Positions 7,708-16,134 of a DNA stretch of 64,000 bases are shown here, piece after piece; positions within the stretch are counted from its first letter, which is position 1, and each line of letters opens with the position of its first letter. The position numbers and the translations under genes were made by a program. The notes beneath the pieces were generated by a model, which ran no database searches, was not told where the DNA came from, and saw nothing but the letters and a program-made list of their open reading frames with translations. Source of the stretch: Catellatospora vulcania (GTDB lineage Bacteria > Actinomycetota > Actinomycetes > Mycobacteriales > Micromonosporaceae); NCBI RefSeq assembly GCF_009720385.1, contig NZ_WARX01000007.1, positions 310,001 through 374,000 on the forward strand, written 5' to 3'.

Positions 7708-8985
7708 ATGAAGATACGCGCACTTCTCGCCGCCGCGACCGCCGGCGTGCTTTCTCTCGGCCTGGCCGCCTGTGGCGGTGAGGAGGAGCCGAGCACCGGC
7801 CCGGTTTCGCTGCGGATGACGGTGTGGTCCTCGAACGAGGCGCACCTGAAGCTGTTCAACGAGATCGCCGACGCCTACAAGGCGAAGAACCCCCGGGTCA
7901 CCGAGATCAAGTTCGACCCCATCCCGTTCGAGAGCTACACCACCACCCTGACCACGCAGATCGCGGGCGGCAACGGCCCGGACCTGGCCTGGCTGCTGGA
8001 GAATTCGGCCCCGGACTTCGTGAACTCGGGCGCGCTGGTGCCGCTGGACGACACGCTGGGCAAGGCCGAGGGCTACAACGCCGCCGACCTCAGCACGTCG
8101 GCGACGAAGCTGTGGAAGGCCGACGGCAAGCTGTTCGCCTACCCGTTCTCGACCTCGCCGTTCGGCGTGTTCGTCAACACCGACATGGTCAAGGCCGCCG
8201 GTCAGCAGACCCCGGCCGAGCTGATCGCCGCCAACCAGTGGACCTGGGAGAAGGCGGTCGCGGTCGCGGCGGCGTCGTCGGCCAAGAGCGGCAAGTCCGG
8301 TCTGGTCGTACGCGACTTCGACTACAAGGGCTGGGACAACCTGTCCACCGTGTGGGCCGGCTGGGGCGCGGAGGCGTGGACCGCCGACGGCAAGGGCTGC
8401 GGGTTCGACCAGCAGCCGATGGTCGACGCGATGACGTTCCTGCACAAGGCGATCTTCACGGACAAGGCGTTGCCCGGCCCCGGCACCACGGCCGACTTCT
8501 TCGCCGGTGAGGCCGCCATGACGATCACCCAGATCTCCCGGGCGTCGCTGCTCAAGGAGGCCAAGTTCGGCTGGGACCTGGTCCCGCTGCCGACCGGCCC
8601 GAAGGGCGAGTACTCGGTGATCGGCCAGGCCGGGCTCGGCGCGCTGAAGAAGGGCAAGAACGCCGACGTCGCCGCCGACTTCCTCGCCTTCTTCACCAAC
8701 CCCGGCAACTCCGCGAAGCTCGCGGCGTACTTCCCGCCGCCGCGCACCTCGCTGCTCACCGCCGAGACACTGGCCAAGACCAACCCGCTGCTCAAGCCCG
8801 AGCAGCTGCAGCAGGTCGTCATCGACGGCATCTCCACCGGCATCGTCAAGCCCAGCCACACCGGCCAGGCCGAGATCGCCCAGGCAGTGCGGGCCGCCCT
8901 CGACCCGCTGTGGAAGCCCGACGCCGACGTCAAGACGGTCCTCGGCGGCGTGTGCTCGGCCATCAACCCCCTCTTGGCCAAGTGA
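7708..8985 (+). CDS. ABC sugar transporter, solute-binding lipoprotein
   Basis: 425 residues from ATG 7708 with a TTGGAG site. The signal peptide ends in a lipobox (GLAACGGEE, Cys 22), so the protein is a membrane-anchored lipoprotein. The rest is a cluster-B/family 1 extracellular binding protein: LRMTVWSSNEAHLKLFNEIA, GNGPDLAWLLENSAPDFVNSG and GEAAMTITQISRASLLKE. Such proteins capture mono- to oligosaccharides for import. It overlaps the first permease by GTGA. The ligand is probably a fragment released by the locus's secreted enzymes. Confidence 0.93.
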   Translation: MKIRALLAAATAGVLSLGLAACGGEEEPSTGPVSLRMTVWSSNEAHLKLFNEIADAYKAKNPRVTEIKFDPIPFESYTTTLTTQIAGGNGPDLAWLLENSAPDFVNSGALVPLDDTLGKAEGYNAADLSTSATKLWKADGKLFAYPFSTSPFGVFVNTDMVKAAGQQTPAELIAANQWTWEKAVAVAAASSAKSGKSGLVVRDFDYKGWDNLSTVWAGWGAEAWTADGKGCGFDQQPMVDAMTFLHKAIFTDKALPGPGTTADFFAGEAAMTITQISRASLLKEAKFGWDLVPLPTGPKGEYSVIGQAGLGALKKGKNADVAADFLAFFTNPGNSAKLAAYFPPPRTSLLTAETLAKTNPLLKPEQLQQVVIDGISTGIVKPSHTGQAEIAQAVRAALDPLWKPDADVKTVLGGVCSAINPLLAK

Positions 8986-9875
8986 GCACTCGCTTCTGGA
9001 CGGGTAGCCGGCGGGACACCCTCGCCGGCTACCTGTTCATCGCCCCTCAGCTGCTCGGCTCGCTGCTGTTCGTGTTCGTGCCGCTGGGCCTGGTGTTCTG
9101 GTACAGCCTGCACGAGTGGAACGTGCTCGCCGACACCTTCACCTTCGTCGGCGGCGAGAACTACCAGGCCCTGGCCGACGACCCCAAGCTCGCCGACGCG
9201 CTGGTCGCCACCGGGTTCTTCTCCGCCGGGCTGGTCGTGCTCAACCTCAGCCTGGCGCTGCTGCTGGCGGTGCTGCTCAACCAGCGGCTGCGCGGCACGG
9301 TGTTCTTCCGGACCGTGTTCTTCTCGCCGGTCGTGGTGAGCCTGGTCGCCTGGACCATCGTGTGGAACTTCCTGCTCCAGGACAACGGCGGCATCAACGG
9401 GCTGCTGGAGACCGTCGGCGTCGACGGGCCGAACTGGCTGCGTGGCGAGGGCACCGCCATGATCGCGGTGATCGTGGTGCAGGTGGTCAAGAACGTCGGC
9501 CTGAACATGGTGCTGTTCCTGGCCGCGCTGCAGGGCGTGCCCGCCAACCTGTACGAGGCGGCCACCGTCGACGGCGCCAGCCGCCGCCGGCAGTTCCTCA
9601 GCATCACCGTGCCGATGATCAGCCCGACCATCCTGCTCACGTCGATCATCACGGTGGTCGGCTCGCTGCAGGTGTTCGCGCAGATCGCGGTGCTCACCCA
9701 GGGCGGCCCGGGGACCTCCACCACGGTGCTCGTCTACTACCTCTACCAGCAGGCGTTCCAGTTCCACCACTTCGGATACGGGGCCACCCTGTCCGTGCTG
9801 CTGTTCGTGATCGTGCTGCTGCTGACCCTGGTGCAGTGGCGTATGCGCCGGAAGTGGGTGTTCCATGAGTCGTAG
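8982..9875 (+). CDS. ABC sugar transporter permease (MalF/UgpA type)
   Basis: 297 residues from GTG 8982, overlapping the binding-protein stop (GTGA). Six membrane helices are evident, the first being AGYLFIAPQLLGSLLFVFVP. The EAA loop that contacts the ATPase is YEAATVDGASRRRQFLSITV (residues 190-209). It overlaps the second permease by 11 bases. No ATP-binding gene is in the operon, so the importer probably uses a shared MsiK-type ATPase encoded elsewhere, as is known in Streptomyces. Confidence 0.93.
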   Translation: MSTRFWTGSRRDTLAGYLFIAPQLLGSLLFVFVPLGLVFWYSLHEWNVLADTFTFVGGENYQALADDPKLADALVATGFFSAGLVVLNLSLALLLAVLLNQRLRGTVFFRTVFFSPVVVSLVAWTIVWNFLLQDNGGINGLLETVGVDGPNWLRGEGTAMIAVIVVQVVKNVGLNMVLFLAALQGVPANLYEAATVDGASRRRQFLSITVPMISPTILLTSIITVVGSLQVFAQIAVLTQGGPGTSTTVLVYYLYQQAFQFHHFGYGATLSVLLFVIVLLLTLVQWRMRRKWVFHES

Positions 9876-10695
9876 GGCCAAGACCGCCGTGTACGGCGTG
9901 CTGTGCCTGCTGGCGCTGCCGTTCCTGTTCCCGACCTGGTGGATGGTGACCTCGTCGCTCAAGCCGGTCGCCGACGTCTTCGCGTTCCCGCCGACGCTGT
10001 GGCCGGCCGACGTCAGCTTCGACGCGTACGCCAAGGCCTTCGAGCTGCAGCCGTTCGCCCGGCAGTACTTCAACAGCATGTACATCGCCGCACTGGTCAC
10101 CGTGGGCACGCTCGCGGTGGCGTCGCTGGCCGGGTACGCGTTCGCGCGGATCAGGTTCCGGGGCGCGAACGCCTGGTTCGTGGTGATCCTGGTCGGCCTG
10201 CTCATCCCGAGCGAGGTCACCATCGTGCCGCTGTTCAAGATGTTCGACGCGTGGGGCATGGTCGACACGCACTGGCCGCTGATCCTGGTGCCGATCTTCG
10301 GCGCGCCCAGCGTGCTGGCCACCTTCATCATGCGGCAGTTCTTCCTCGCGCTGCCCGGCGAGCTGGAGGAGGCCGCGAAGGTCGACGGCCTCGGCCGCTT
10401 CGCGATCTTTCGGCTGATCGCGCTGCCGCTGGCCCGCCCGGCCCTGGGCGCGGTCGCCATCTTCACCTTCCTGCACAGCTGGAACCTGTACCTGGAACCG
10501 ATCGTGTTCCTGTCCAGTTCGGAGATGTTCACCCTGCCGCAGGCGCTGACCCAGTTCGTCGACGCGTACGGCGGCCCGATGTGGGACATCCAGCTGAGCG
10601 CGGCGTCGCTGACGGCCCTGCCGGTGCTGGTGGTGTTCGTGATCGCGCAACGCCAGTTCATCGAGGGACTGGCCCACACGGGCCTCAAGGGATAA
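9865..10695 (+). CDS. ABC sugar transporter permease (MalG/UgpE type)
   Basis: 276 residues, six membrane helices, with the EAA loop ELEEAAKVDGLGRFAIFRLI (residues 170-189). The start ATG 9865 lies inside the 3' end of the first permease, as is usual for coupled MalF/MalG pairs. The stop is 2 bases before the esterase start, so all are translated from one message. It forms the membrane channel with the upstream permease. Confidence 0.93.
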   Translation: MSRRAKTAVYGVLCLLALPFLFPTWWMVTSSLKPVADVFAFPPTLWPADVSFDAYAKAFELQPFARQYFNSMYIAALVTVGTLAVASLAGYAFARIRFRGANAWFVVILVGLLIPSEVTIVPLFKMFDAWGMVDTHWPLILVPIFGAPSVLATFIMRQFFLALPGELEEAAKVDGLGRFAIFRLIALPLARPALGAVAIFTFLHSWNLYLEPIVFLSSSEMFTLPQALTQFVDAYGGPMWDIQLSAASLTALPVLVVFVIAQRQFIEGLAHTGLKG

Positions 10696-10697
10696 CG

Positions 10698-11651
10698 ATG
10701 CCGATCACCGAGCCGAACCCGGGGGAGTACCGCAGCGCGCTGCGGGCGCCGGACGACTTCGACGAGTACTGGGCGCGCACGCTCACCGAGGCGGACGCGT
10801 TCGCGCTGGACGCGCGGTTCACCCCCGCGTGGCGGCGCACGATCGAGGTTCACGACGTCACCTTCGCCGGGTTCGGCGGGCACCCCGTCAAGGCCTGGCT
10901 GGCCCTGCCCGCCGGGACCACCGAGCCGCTGCCCTGCGTGGTCGAGTTCCCCGGCTACGGCGGCGGCCGCGGGCTGGCACACGAGTGCCTGCTCTACGCC
11001 GCCGCCGGCTACGCCCACCTGTTCATGGACGTACGCGGCCAGGGCAGCGGCTGGCGGCACGGCGACACCCCCGACCCGGCGGGCACCGGCCCGCAGCATC
11101 CCGGGTTCATGACCCGCGGCGTGCTCGACCCCGACACCCACTACTACCGCCGGGTCATCACCGACGCGGTCCGCGCGGTCGCCGCCGCCCGCGCATTCCC
11201 GCTGGTGGACGCGTCACGGGTCGCGGTCACGGGCGAGAGCCAGGGCGGCGGCCTCGCCCTGGCCGTCGGCGCCCTCGTGCCGGACCTGGCCGCCGTCGCG
11301 CCGGACGTGCCGTTCCTGTGCGACCACCGGCGCGGCGCGGAGCTGGCCACCGCCGGGCCGTACCGGGAGGTCACCGCCTATCTGGCGGTGCACCGCGACC
11401 ACCAGGAGCAGGTGTTGCGCACACTGTCCTACAGCGACGGGGTGCTGTTCGCCGAACGGGCGACCGCACCCGCGCTGTTCAGCGTCGCGCACATGGACGC
11501 GAGCTGCCCGCCCTCGACGGTCTACGCCGCCTACCACCGCTACGCGGGCCCCAAGCGCATCGAGGTGTACCCCTTCAACGGCCACGAGGGCGGCGAAGCC
11601 GTCCAGGACGCCGCCCGCCTCACCTTCCTCGACGACGTCTTCGCCCGCTGA
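10698..11651 (+). CDS. Acetylxylan esterase / cephalosporin-C deacetylase family (CE7)
   Basis: 317 residues with an alpha/beta hydrolase fold. The nucleophile elbow is TGESQGGGLAL (Ser in GESQGG, near residue 180); the acid is likely in VAHMDASCPP and the base His in PFNGHEGG near the C terminus. The N-terminal oxyanion region has EFPGYGGGRG and DVRGQGSG, both typical of CE7 (AXE1, PF05448). There is no signal peptide, so it is intracellular and would remove acetyl groups from imported oligosaccharides. It is the last gene of the operon and the strongest hint that the substrate is an acetylated hemicellulose or pectin fragment. Confidence 0.9.
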   Translation: MPITEPNPGEYRSALRAPDDFDEYWARTLTEADAFALDARFTPAWRRTIEVHDVTFAGFGGHPVKAWLALPAGTTEPLPCVVEFPGYGGGRGLAHECLLYAAAGYAHLFMDVRGQGSGWRHGDTPDPAGTGPQHPGFMTRGVLDPDTHYYRRVITDAVRAVAAARAFPLVDASRVAVTGESQGGGLALAVGALVPDLAAVAPDVPFLCDHRRGAELATAGPYREVTAYLAVHRDHQEQVLRTLSYSDGVLFAERATAPALFSVAHMDASCPPSTVYAAYHRYAGPKRIEVYPFNGHEGGEAVQDAARLTFLDDVFAR

Positions 11652-11759
11652 CCGCACCGCCGCGGCAGCGGCCGCCGCAGTATCGGGGAGGCGCAATCAC
11701 CGACCCGACAGGTGCGGCCACCCCGAAACTGCACGCGGGGTGGGCGCACTGTGGCGCGG

Positions 11760-12413
11760 TCACCAGCCGCGCGGGCGGTCCCAGCCGGGTGGCGGCGCGT
11801 CGGGCGTCTCGGCTCCCCACGCCGGGTCGGGCCGGAAGTCGCACCAGGTCCCGTCGAACGGGAACGCGGCCGCTTCGACCAGGTCGATGATCTCCCGCCC
11901 GGCCCGCCGCACCCGGGCCTCGTCGTCGACCCAGTAGTGCTCCGGCTGGGTCAGGCGCTCGGCGAACACCTCTTCGTCCTTCCAGCGCCAGGCGCGGTCG
12001 GCGTCGATCCAGACGTCGAGGTCCCAGTCGGCTGTGTCGAGGCCGGCCAGCGCCGGGTCGCGCCAGGCGACGCCGGGCCGCTCCAGGTTGGCGTACCAGT
12101 TGCGGAAGCGCCCGTCGGCGTCGAAGAACCAGCGGACCGAGTAGTCGGCGCCGGTGGGGTGCCAGGACAGCAGGCCGTGCCGGGCGGCGAAGGCCATCGG
12201 CCGCTTCGGTCCGGTGACCCACTCGGCCAGCGGCACGTGCGACATGTGCCGGTCGTCGAGGCGGTTCAGGTGCCAGCCGTGGGTGCCGTGGCTGCACCAG
12301 AGCAGCAGGCCGCGCTCGTCGTGCCGCACCGCCCGCATCGGGTACAGCCCACCGACCTGCAGGTTCTGGAAGTGGCGGACGCAGACCAGCTCACCCGGCT
12401 CGAAGGTCACCAT
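11760..12413 (-). CDS. DUF402 domain protein
   Basis: 217 residues. The central and C-terminal parts match the DUF402/FomD-like fold: SVRWFFDADGRFRNWYANLE and WDLDVWIDADRAWRWKDEEV, followed by a helical end. Family members hydrolyse nucleoside diphosphates or act on cytidylyl-phosphonates (FomD) using metal bound by D/E residues in the W-Y-N-L and D-L-D-V-W/V-V motifs, all seen here. The protein is cytoplasmic and not clustered with a recognisable pathway. It is convergent with the esterase operon (108-base gap, no strong hairpin seen). Confidence 0.8.
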   Translation of the reverse strand: MVTFEPGELVCVRHFQNLQVGGLYPMRAVRHDERGLLLWCSHGTHGWHLNRLDDRHMSHVPLAEWVTGPKRPMAFAARHGLLSWHPTGADYSVRWFFDADGRFRNWYANLERPGVAWRDPALAGLDTADWDLDVWIDADRAWRWKDEEVFAERLTQPEHYWVDDEARVRRAGREIIDLVEAAAFPFDGTWCDFRPDPAWGAETPDAPPPGWDRPRGW

Positions 12414-12454
12414 CCGGGCACCGTAGCCGACCCGGGTGGCGGATGCCGGCAGGC

Positions 12455-12492
12455 GCGGCGGCCGGACCCCGGGTCGCGGGTCGGGCCGCCGC
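12455..12492 (-). terminator. GC-rich hairpin between two minus-strand genes
   Basis: Arms 12455-12469 and 12478-12492 pair over 15 bases with one mismatch (GCGGCGGCC against GGCCGCCGC outside, GACCC against GGGTC inside) around an 8-base loop. It starts about 10 bases after the stop of the mannosyltransferase gene (12503) on its strand. There is no U-run, which is common in high-GC terminators. Confidence 0.45.
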
Positions 12493-12502
12493 GGCGGGCA
12501 GG

Positions 12503-13768
12503 TCAGCCGACGAAGCTGCCCCTGATGAAGAGCAGGAGCAGCCCGGCCTGGATCGGCACGGCCGCGAGCAGGTAAGCCTCCCGGGCCGACCGGCGGTGCA
12601 GCATCTTCGCGAGCACCATGAACGCCGGGATGACCGCTATCGCGAACCGGTTGAGCGACAGCAGCGGCGTGTTGCCGTACGGCAGCGGCTGGCAGAGCGC
12701 GAAGAGGAACGGCAGCGCGCCGAAGATGATCAGGAAGAACTGGTCACGGCGCAGCTTCCAGGGCCCGACGAGAGCGAGCGCCAGCAGCGCGGTCATGCCG
12801 ATCGCGGTGACGACGTCCATGATGTTGCGCATCGCCAGGGTGCGGTTGGCCTCGAAGTCGATCGCCTGGATCGCGTACCGGACGCCGCTCCACGGGGGCG
12901 CGGTCCGCCGTCCCCAGAGCGACTGCACCTCGATGAAGACGAGCGGGTTGCCGTAGGCACGCCACAGGAAGATCATGTAGAGCGCCAGGCCGGCCGGCAC
13001 CAGCGCGACCGCGAGCACGTCCAGCCGGACCTTGCGCCAGTCGAACCCGCGCCGCCGCAGGTACTCGTAGAGCAGCGCGAGCGCGAGCACCAGCCCGATC
13101 ACCCGGGTGGCGCCGGCCAGCGCGCCGGCGAGCCCGGCCAGCCACCAGCGCTCGCGGCGGGCGAGGTAGAGGCAGGTGACGGAGAACAGCAGGAAGGTCG
13201 ACTCGCTGTAGCCGGCGGCGAGGAACATCGCGGCCGGGAACGCGGCGAACATCAGCACCGCGCGGTTGCCGGGTTCGACGCCGAGCTCGGTCTGCATCAG
13301 CCGGGCCAGCATGATCATCAGGGCGAGCGCTGCCACGTTGGACGCGATCACGGTGGCGAGCACCGCCGATCCGGGCAGGATCAGGTCGAATCCACGGGTG
13401 AGCAGGGGGAAGACGGGCGGCCACGCGGTGTACGCCTCGGCAGGCCAGCCGGGATTCAACAGGGTCTCCGTGCCCGCGCGCGGATACCCCTGGATCGCGA
13501 TCGCCGCGTAGTTGCAGGAGTCGAACTGGGCGAGCTGGTGGAGCAGGTCGCCGAGCACGCCGTGGCGGGTGGTGTCCCAGTTGCAGTGGCCGGTCGTCCG
13601 GTTGACGGCCAGCGCCACGAACTCGACGGCGGCGACGAGAATCCGCCCGACGAGCCAGTAGGCCAGACCCGCGCGGACCGCACTCTTCCAGTGCGGGTCG
13701 GCGGGTGAAGTGTTCGGGTGTTCTGCGGCAGATGTGGCGCTTTCCCCGTTGTTGATCTTGATCTGCAC
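12503..13768 (-). CDS. Mannosyltransferase family membrane protein (PIG-V/GT-C like)
   Basis: 421 residues with about 9-10 membrane helices. The first extracytoplasmic loop holds the family motif FDSCNYAAIAIQGYP (near residue 85), corresponding to the WDS-xxY-xxIA-xxGY pattern of PF04188-like enzymes, in which the Asp is catalytic. These enzymes transfer a sugar from a polyprenyl-phosphate donor, in actinobacteria usually to lipoglycans. The N terminus is a short, charged cytoplasmic tail. The gene stands alone. The start ATG 13768 is followed by MQIKINNGES; the tail is not conserved-looking, so a later start is possible. Confidence 0.8.
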   Translation of the reverse strand: MQIKINNGESATSAAEHPNTSPADPHWKSAVRAGLAYWLVGRILVAAVEFVALAVNRTTGHCNWDTTRHGVLGDLLHQLAQFDSCNYAAIAIQGYPRAGTETLLNPGWPAEAYTAWPPVFPLLTRGFDLILPGSAVLATVIASNVAALALMIMLARLMQTELGVEPGNRAVLMFAAFPAAMFLAAGYSESTFLLFSVTCLYLARRERWWLAGLAGALAGATRVIGLVLALALLYEYLRRRGFDWRKVRLDVLAVALVPAGLALYMIFLWRAYGNPLVFIEVQSLWGRRTAPPWSGVRYAIQAIDFEANRTLAMRNIMDVVTAIGMTALLALALVGPWKLRRDQFFLIIFGALPFLFALCQPLPYGNTPLLSLNRFAIAVIPAFMVLAKMLHRRSAREAYLLAAVPIQAGLLLLFIRGSFVG

Positions 13769-13856
13769 TTTCTGAAGCTAGCAGATTCACGTTACGGGCG
13801 GGGGGCGGTGAGGAGGCCGAGCGGCTCAGATCACCCTCGGGGCGGGCGTCGGCTTG

Positions 13857-13880
13857 ATAGGCAAGTGGTTACTTGCCTAT
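13857..13880. promoter_or_regulatory. ArsR-type operator at the ArsR-VOC unit
   Basis: A perfect inverted repeat, ATAGGCAAGT and ACTTGCCTAT, separated by GGTT. It ends 1 base before the GTG used as the start of the ArsR gene. ArsR-family proteins commonly bind such sites to repress themselves. The repeat leaves no room for a Shine-Dalgarno site, which suggests a leaderless or near-leaderless message. Confidence 0.7.
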
Positions 13881-13881
13881 A

Positions 13882-14178
13882 GTGGCTGACGTGGGCGACG
13901 TCTTCAAGGCACTGGCTGATCCGACCCGCCGGTACATCCTCGACGAGCTGGCCGAACGCGACGACCAGACCCTGTTCGAGATCTGCGTCCGGCTGACCGG
14001 CAAGTACCAGCTCACCTCCTCGCGCCAGGCGATCTCGCAGCACCTGGAGCTGCTCGAGGCCGCCGGCCTGGTGCGTACGCGCCGCGAGGGGCGCTACAAG
14101 TTCCACACCCTCGACACCCGCCCGCTCGAGCAGATCGCCGAGCGCTGGATCCGGAACAAACCACAGGAGAACCCATGA
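13882..14178 (+). CDS. ArsR family (winged helix) repressor
   Basis: 98 residues with a winged helix-turn-helix: VFKALADPTRRYILDELAER (residues 6-25), SSRQAISQHLELLEAAGLVR as the recognition helix and REGRYKFHTL as the wing. No cysteine metal-binding cluster is obvious, so this is the SdpR/YczG-type group rather than a metal sensor. GTG 13882 is preferred because TTG 13873 would put the operator inside the gene; GTG 13891 is also possible. It overlaps the VOC gene by 4 bases (ATGA), so the two are co-translated. Confidence 0.88.
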   Translation: MADVGDVFKALADPTRRYILDELAERDDQTLFEICVRLTGKYQLTSSRQAISQHLELLEAAGLVRTRREGRYKFHTLDTRPLEQIAERWIRNKPQENP

Positions 14179-14561
14179 GGATCAACGTCATGAGCATCAT
14201 GGTCGACGACCAGGACAAAGCTCTGGCCTTCTACACCGACGTGCTCGGCTTCGTGAAGAAGACCGAGTTCCCGGCTGGGGAGTACCGGTGGCTCACGGTC
14301 GTCTCGCCGGAGGACCCGGACGGCGTCGAGCTGTCGCTGGAGCCCGACCAGCACCCGGCGGCCAAGCCGTTCAAGACGGCGCTGGTCGACGACGGCATCC
14401 CGTACACCTCGTTCGCCGTGCCCGACGTGCACGCCGAGTACGAGCGGCTGACCAAGCTCGGCGTCGTCTTCACCCAGGCCCCGCTGGAGATGGGCGTCGT
14501 CACCACCGCCGTCTTCGACGACACCTGCGGCAACCTCATCCAGATCGCCCACCTGAGCTGA
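14175..14561 (+). CDS. VOC family (glyoxalase-like) protein
   Basis: 128 residues with two beta-alpha-beta-beta-beta modules of the vicinal oxygen chelate fold: MSIMVDDQDKALAFYTDVLG at the N terminus and TSFAVPDVHAEYERLTKLGV in the second half, ending VFDDTCGNLIQIAHL. Family members use a metal bound by His/Glu to process diverse small molecules or sequester drugs. The usual first metal His is replaced by Ser/Met (MSIMVDD), so catalysis is uncertain. Coupled to the ArsR gene, it is probably its regulated target. A detoxification role is only an inference. Confidence 0.88.
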   Translation: MRINVMSIMVDDQDKALAFYTDVLGFVKKTEFPAGEYRWLTVVSPEDPDGVELSLEPDQHPAAKPFKTALVDDGIPYTSFAVPDVHAEYERLTKLGVVFTQAPLEMGVVTTAVFDDTCGNLIQIAHLS

Positions 14562-14579
14562 CCCGGCCCGTGGGCCCCC

Positions 14580-14658
14580 AAGGTCGCTCGACTTGCCTGG
14601 CACCTGTGCGTATCTTGCAGTGCCTTTCGCCCATGTGCCAGGCAAGTCCGACGATCTT
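14580..14658. repeat. Family B long inverted repeat, copy 2 (terminator-like)
   Basis: Arms of 24 bases, 14580-14603 and 14635-14658, with a 14-base perfect core (GACTTGCCTGGCAC at 14590-14603 against 14635-14648) and a 31-base spacer. The outer right end reads CGATCTT, as in the copies at 3802 and 52572. It begins 19 bases after the stop of the VOC gene, consistent with a terminator for the ArsR-VOC message. Confidence 0.6.
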
Positions 14659-14743
14659 CGGCACGGGTGTCGGATTGGCGCGAACCGGTGGCGGAGACGG
14701 TTAGGCGACTGAGGTGGCGGGCGGGCACGCCTACGCTGCCGGC

Positions 14744-15430
14744 ATGCGCCGTACCCCTCGCCTTCTGCTGACCGCCGCTCTCGTGCTGGCCGCCGGCACC
14801 GCCTGCGGCTCCGACAAGGACGACCCGGTCACCGCGCCCACCTTCTCCAGCGTGGTCAGCCCGACGGCGGCCCCGGCCGAGTCCGCGACCCCGACACCCG
14901 CGCGCTCCTCCGCGCGCCCGTCGCCCGCCGCGCCGTCGTGGCCGTCGCCGTCGGACTGCGTCTCCTACAACCCGAACAACCTGACCGTGCAGTACGAGGC
15001 CGGCATCCACCAGGTCATGGACGGTTCGAAGATCGTCGCGCGACTGCACGGCGGCCCCGGCGAGAACATCGGCGACCAGGGACTGGCCCTGGCACAGCGC
15101 TACAAGCGGCACTGCTTCATCGGTCGCGGCAACGACCGCGAGGACGCCAACGCCTACATCTTCGACTACTGGCGCGACTCGTCCGGCAAGCGCACCACCA
15201 TCCCGGGCGAGGACGACGCCTGCTCCTCGTACGACCGGGGCAACCTGCAGGTCAACGACATGGGCGGCGGGCAGGGCTGGCGGGTCAAGGACGACGACAA
15301 CGTGCTGCACGTCTTCGACGACGAGTCCGACGCCCGCGACGGCCGCCTGGTCCTGGCCAAGTACAGCCGGATCTGCCGCCTGGGCAACCCGCCCGACGAC
15401 GACCAGGACTACGTCACGTACGGGAAGTGA
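14744..15430 (+). CDS. Putative lipoprotein, unknown function
   Basis: 228 residues from ATG 14744. A signal peptide ends in a lipobox LAAGTACGSDKD (Cys 18), so the protein is likely lipid-anchored. It has a Thr/Ser/Pro/Ala-rich linker (residues 25-65), then a domain with four cysteines and acidic, glycine-rich loops (SDCVSYNPNNLTVQYEAGIH, GENIGDQGLALAQRY, CFIGRGNDREDANAYIFDYW, DARDGRLVLAKYSRICRLG). The pattern of LTVQY...VRL, IGD...ALAQRY and FIGR-N resembles surface-exposed binding domains seen in actinobacterial lipoproteins of unknown role. Its 3' end overlaps the convergent hydrolase gene by 17 bases. Confidence 0.75.
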   Translation: MRRTPRLLLTAALVLAAGTACGSDKDDPVTAPTFSSVVSPTAAPAESATPTPARSSARPSPAAPSWPSPSDCVSYNPNNLTVQYEAGIHQVMDGSKIVARLHGGPGENIGDQGLALAQRYKRHCFIGRGNDREDANAYIFDYWRDSSGKRTTIPGEDDACSSYDRGNLQVNDMGGGQGWRVKDDDNVLHVFDDESDARDGRLVLAKYSRICRLGNPPDDDQDYVTYGK

Positions 15431-16106
15431 GAAACTCCCGTACGGCGGCGACGAACTCGGCCGGCCGGTCCTGGTGCACCATGTGCCCGGCGTCGATGAC
15501 GGTCAGCTCGCCGTGCGGCAGGGCCTGCGCCAGCTCGGTGATCGTCTCCTGGCGTACGTAACTGGCCGGGCCGCCGGAGACCAGCAGCGTCGGCACGGTG
15601 ATGCCGCGCGCCTCGTCGCGCCAGCGCGGATCGGGCTCGTCGATCTGCGAGCGCAGCGCGAGCACGGCGTGCCAGTCGAAGGACAGCTCGCCTTCGGGGC
15701 GCTGCGGCGGCACGGGGGTGCGCGGGTACATCAGCCCCGCGTCCTCCACGACCAGCGCCTCGACCCGCTCCGGGAACCGGGCCGCGAACAGGTACGCCAC
15801 CACGCCGCCGAGGGAGTGCCCGAGCAGGGCGACACGCTTGAGCCCGAGCGCGTCCAGCAGCCCGGCGACATCGGCCACGAGCAGGTCGATCGCGTAGGCA
15901 GATGTGCGGTCGGCGCGTCCGTGGCCGCGCTGGTCCACGGCGTACACCCGCCACCGGTCGGCGAGATGTTCCGCGACGGTGTCCCAGTCGCCCGGCCCGC
16001 CGCCGCCGATCCCGTGCAGCAGCACCACGGGAGGCGCGTCCGGCTCGCCCCAGGTCCGGTACGCCAGCCGCACCCCGCCGACATCGACGTGCTCGTAGTG
16101 GTTCAT
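15414..16106 (-). CDS. Alpha/beta hydrolase
   Basis: 230 residues with an alpha/beta hydrolase fold: oxyanion HGIGGGG (residues 31-37), DQRGHGRAD, nucleophile elbow LLGHSLGG (Ser near 95) and final His in DAGHMVHQDRP (near 210). The acid is probably in VSGGPAS or nearby. No signal peptide is seen. Substrate is not inferable; esterase, lactonase or haloperoxidase-like members look the same. It overlaps the lipoprotein gene tail by 17 bases in convergent orientation. Confidence 0.88.
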   Translation of the reverse strand: MNHYEHVDVGGVRLAYRTWGEPDAPPVVLLHGIGGGGPGDWDTVAEHLADRWRVYAVDQRGHGRADRTSAYAIDLLVADVAGLLDALGLKRVALLGHSLGGVVAYLFAARFPERVEALVVEDAGLMYPRTPVPPQRPEGELSFDWHAVLALRSQIDEPDPRWRDEARGITVPTLLVSGGPASYVRQETITELAQALPHGELTVIDAGHMVHQDRPAEFVAAVREFLTSRT

Positions 16107-16134
16107 CAGCCGAACCTATCCCGCCCGGCTCCGT

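Noticed and set aside
8322-11141. Long minus-strand open frame, 939 codons
   Set aside because: Antisense to the binding protein, both permeases and the esterase, all of which have clear motifs. The antisense product has no recognisable fold.
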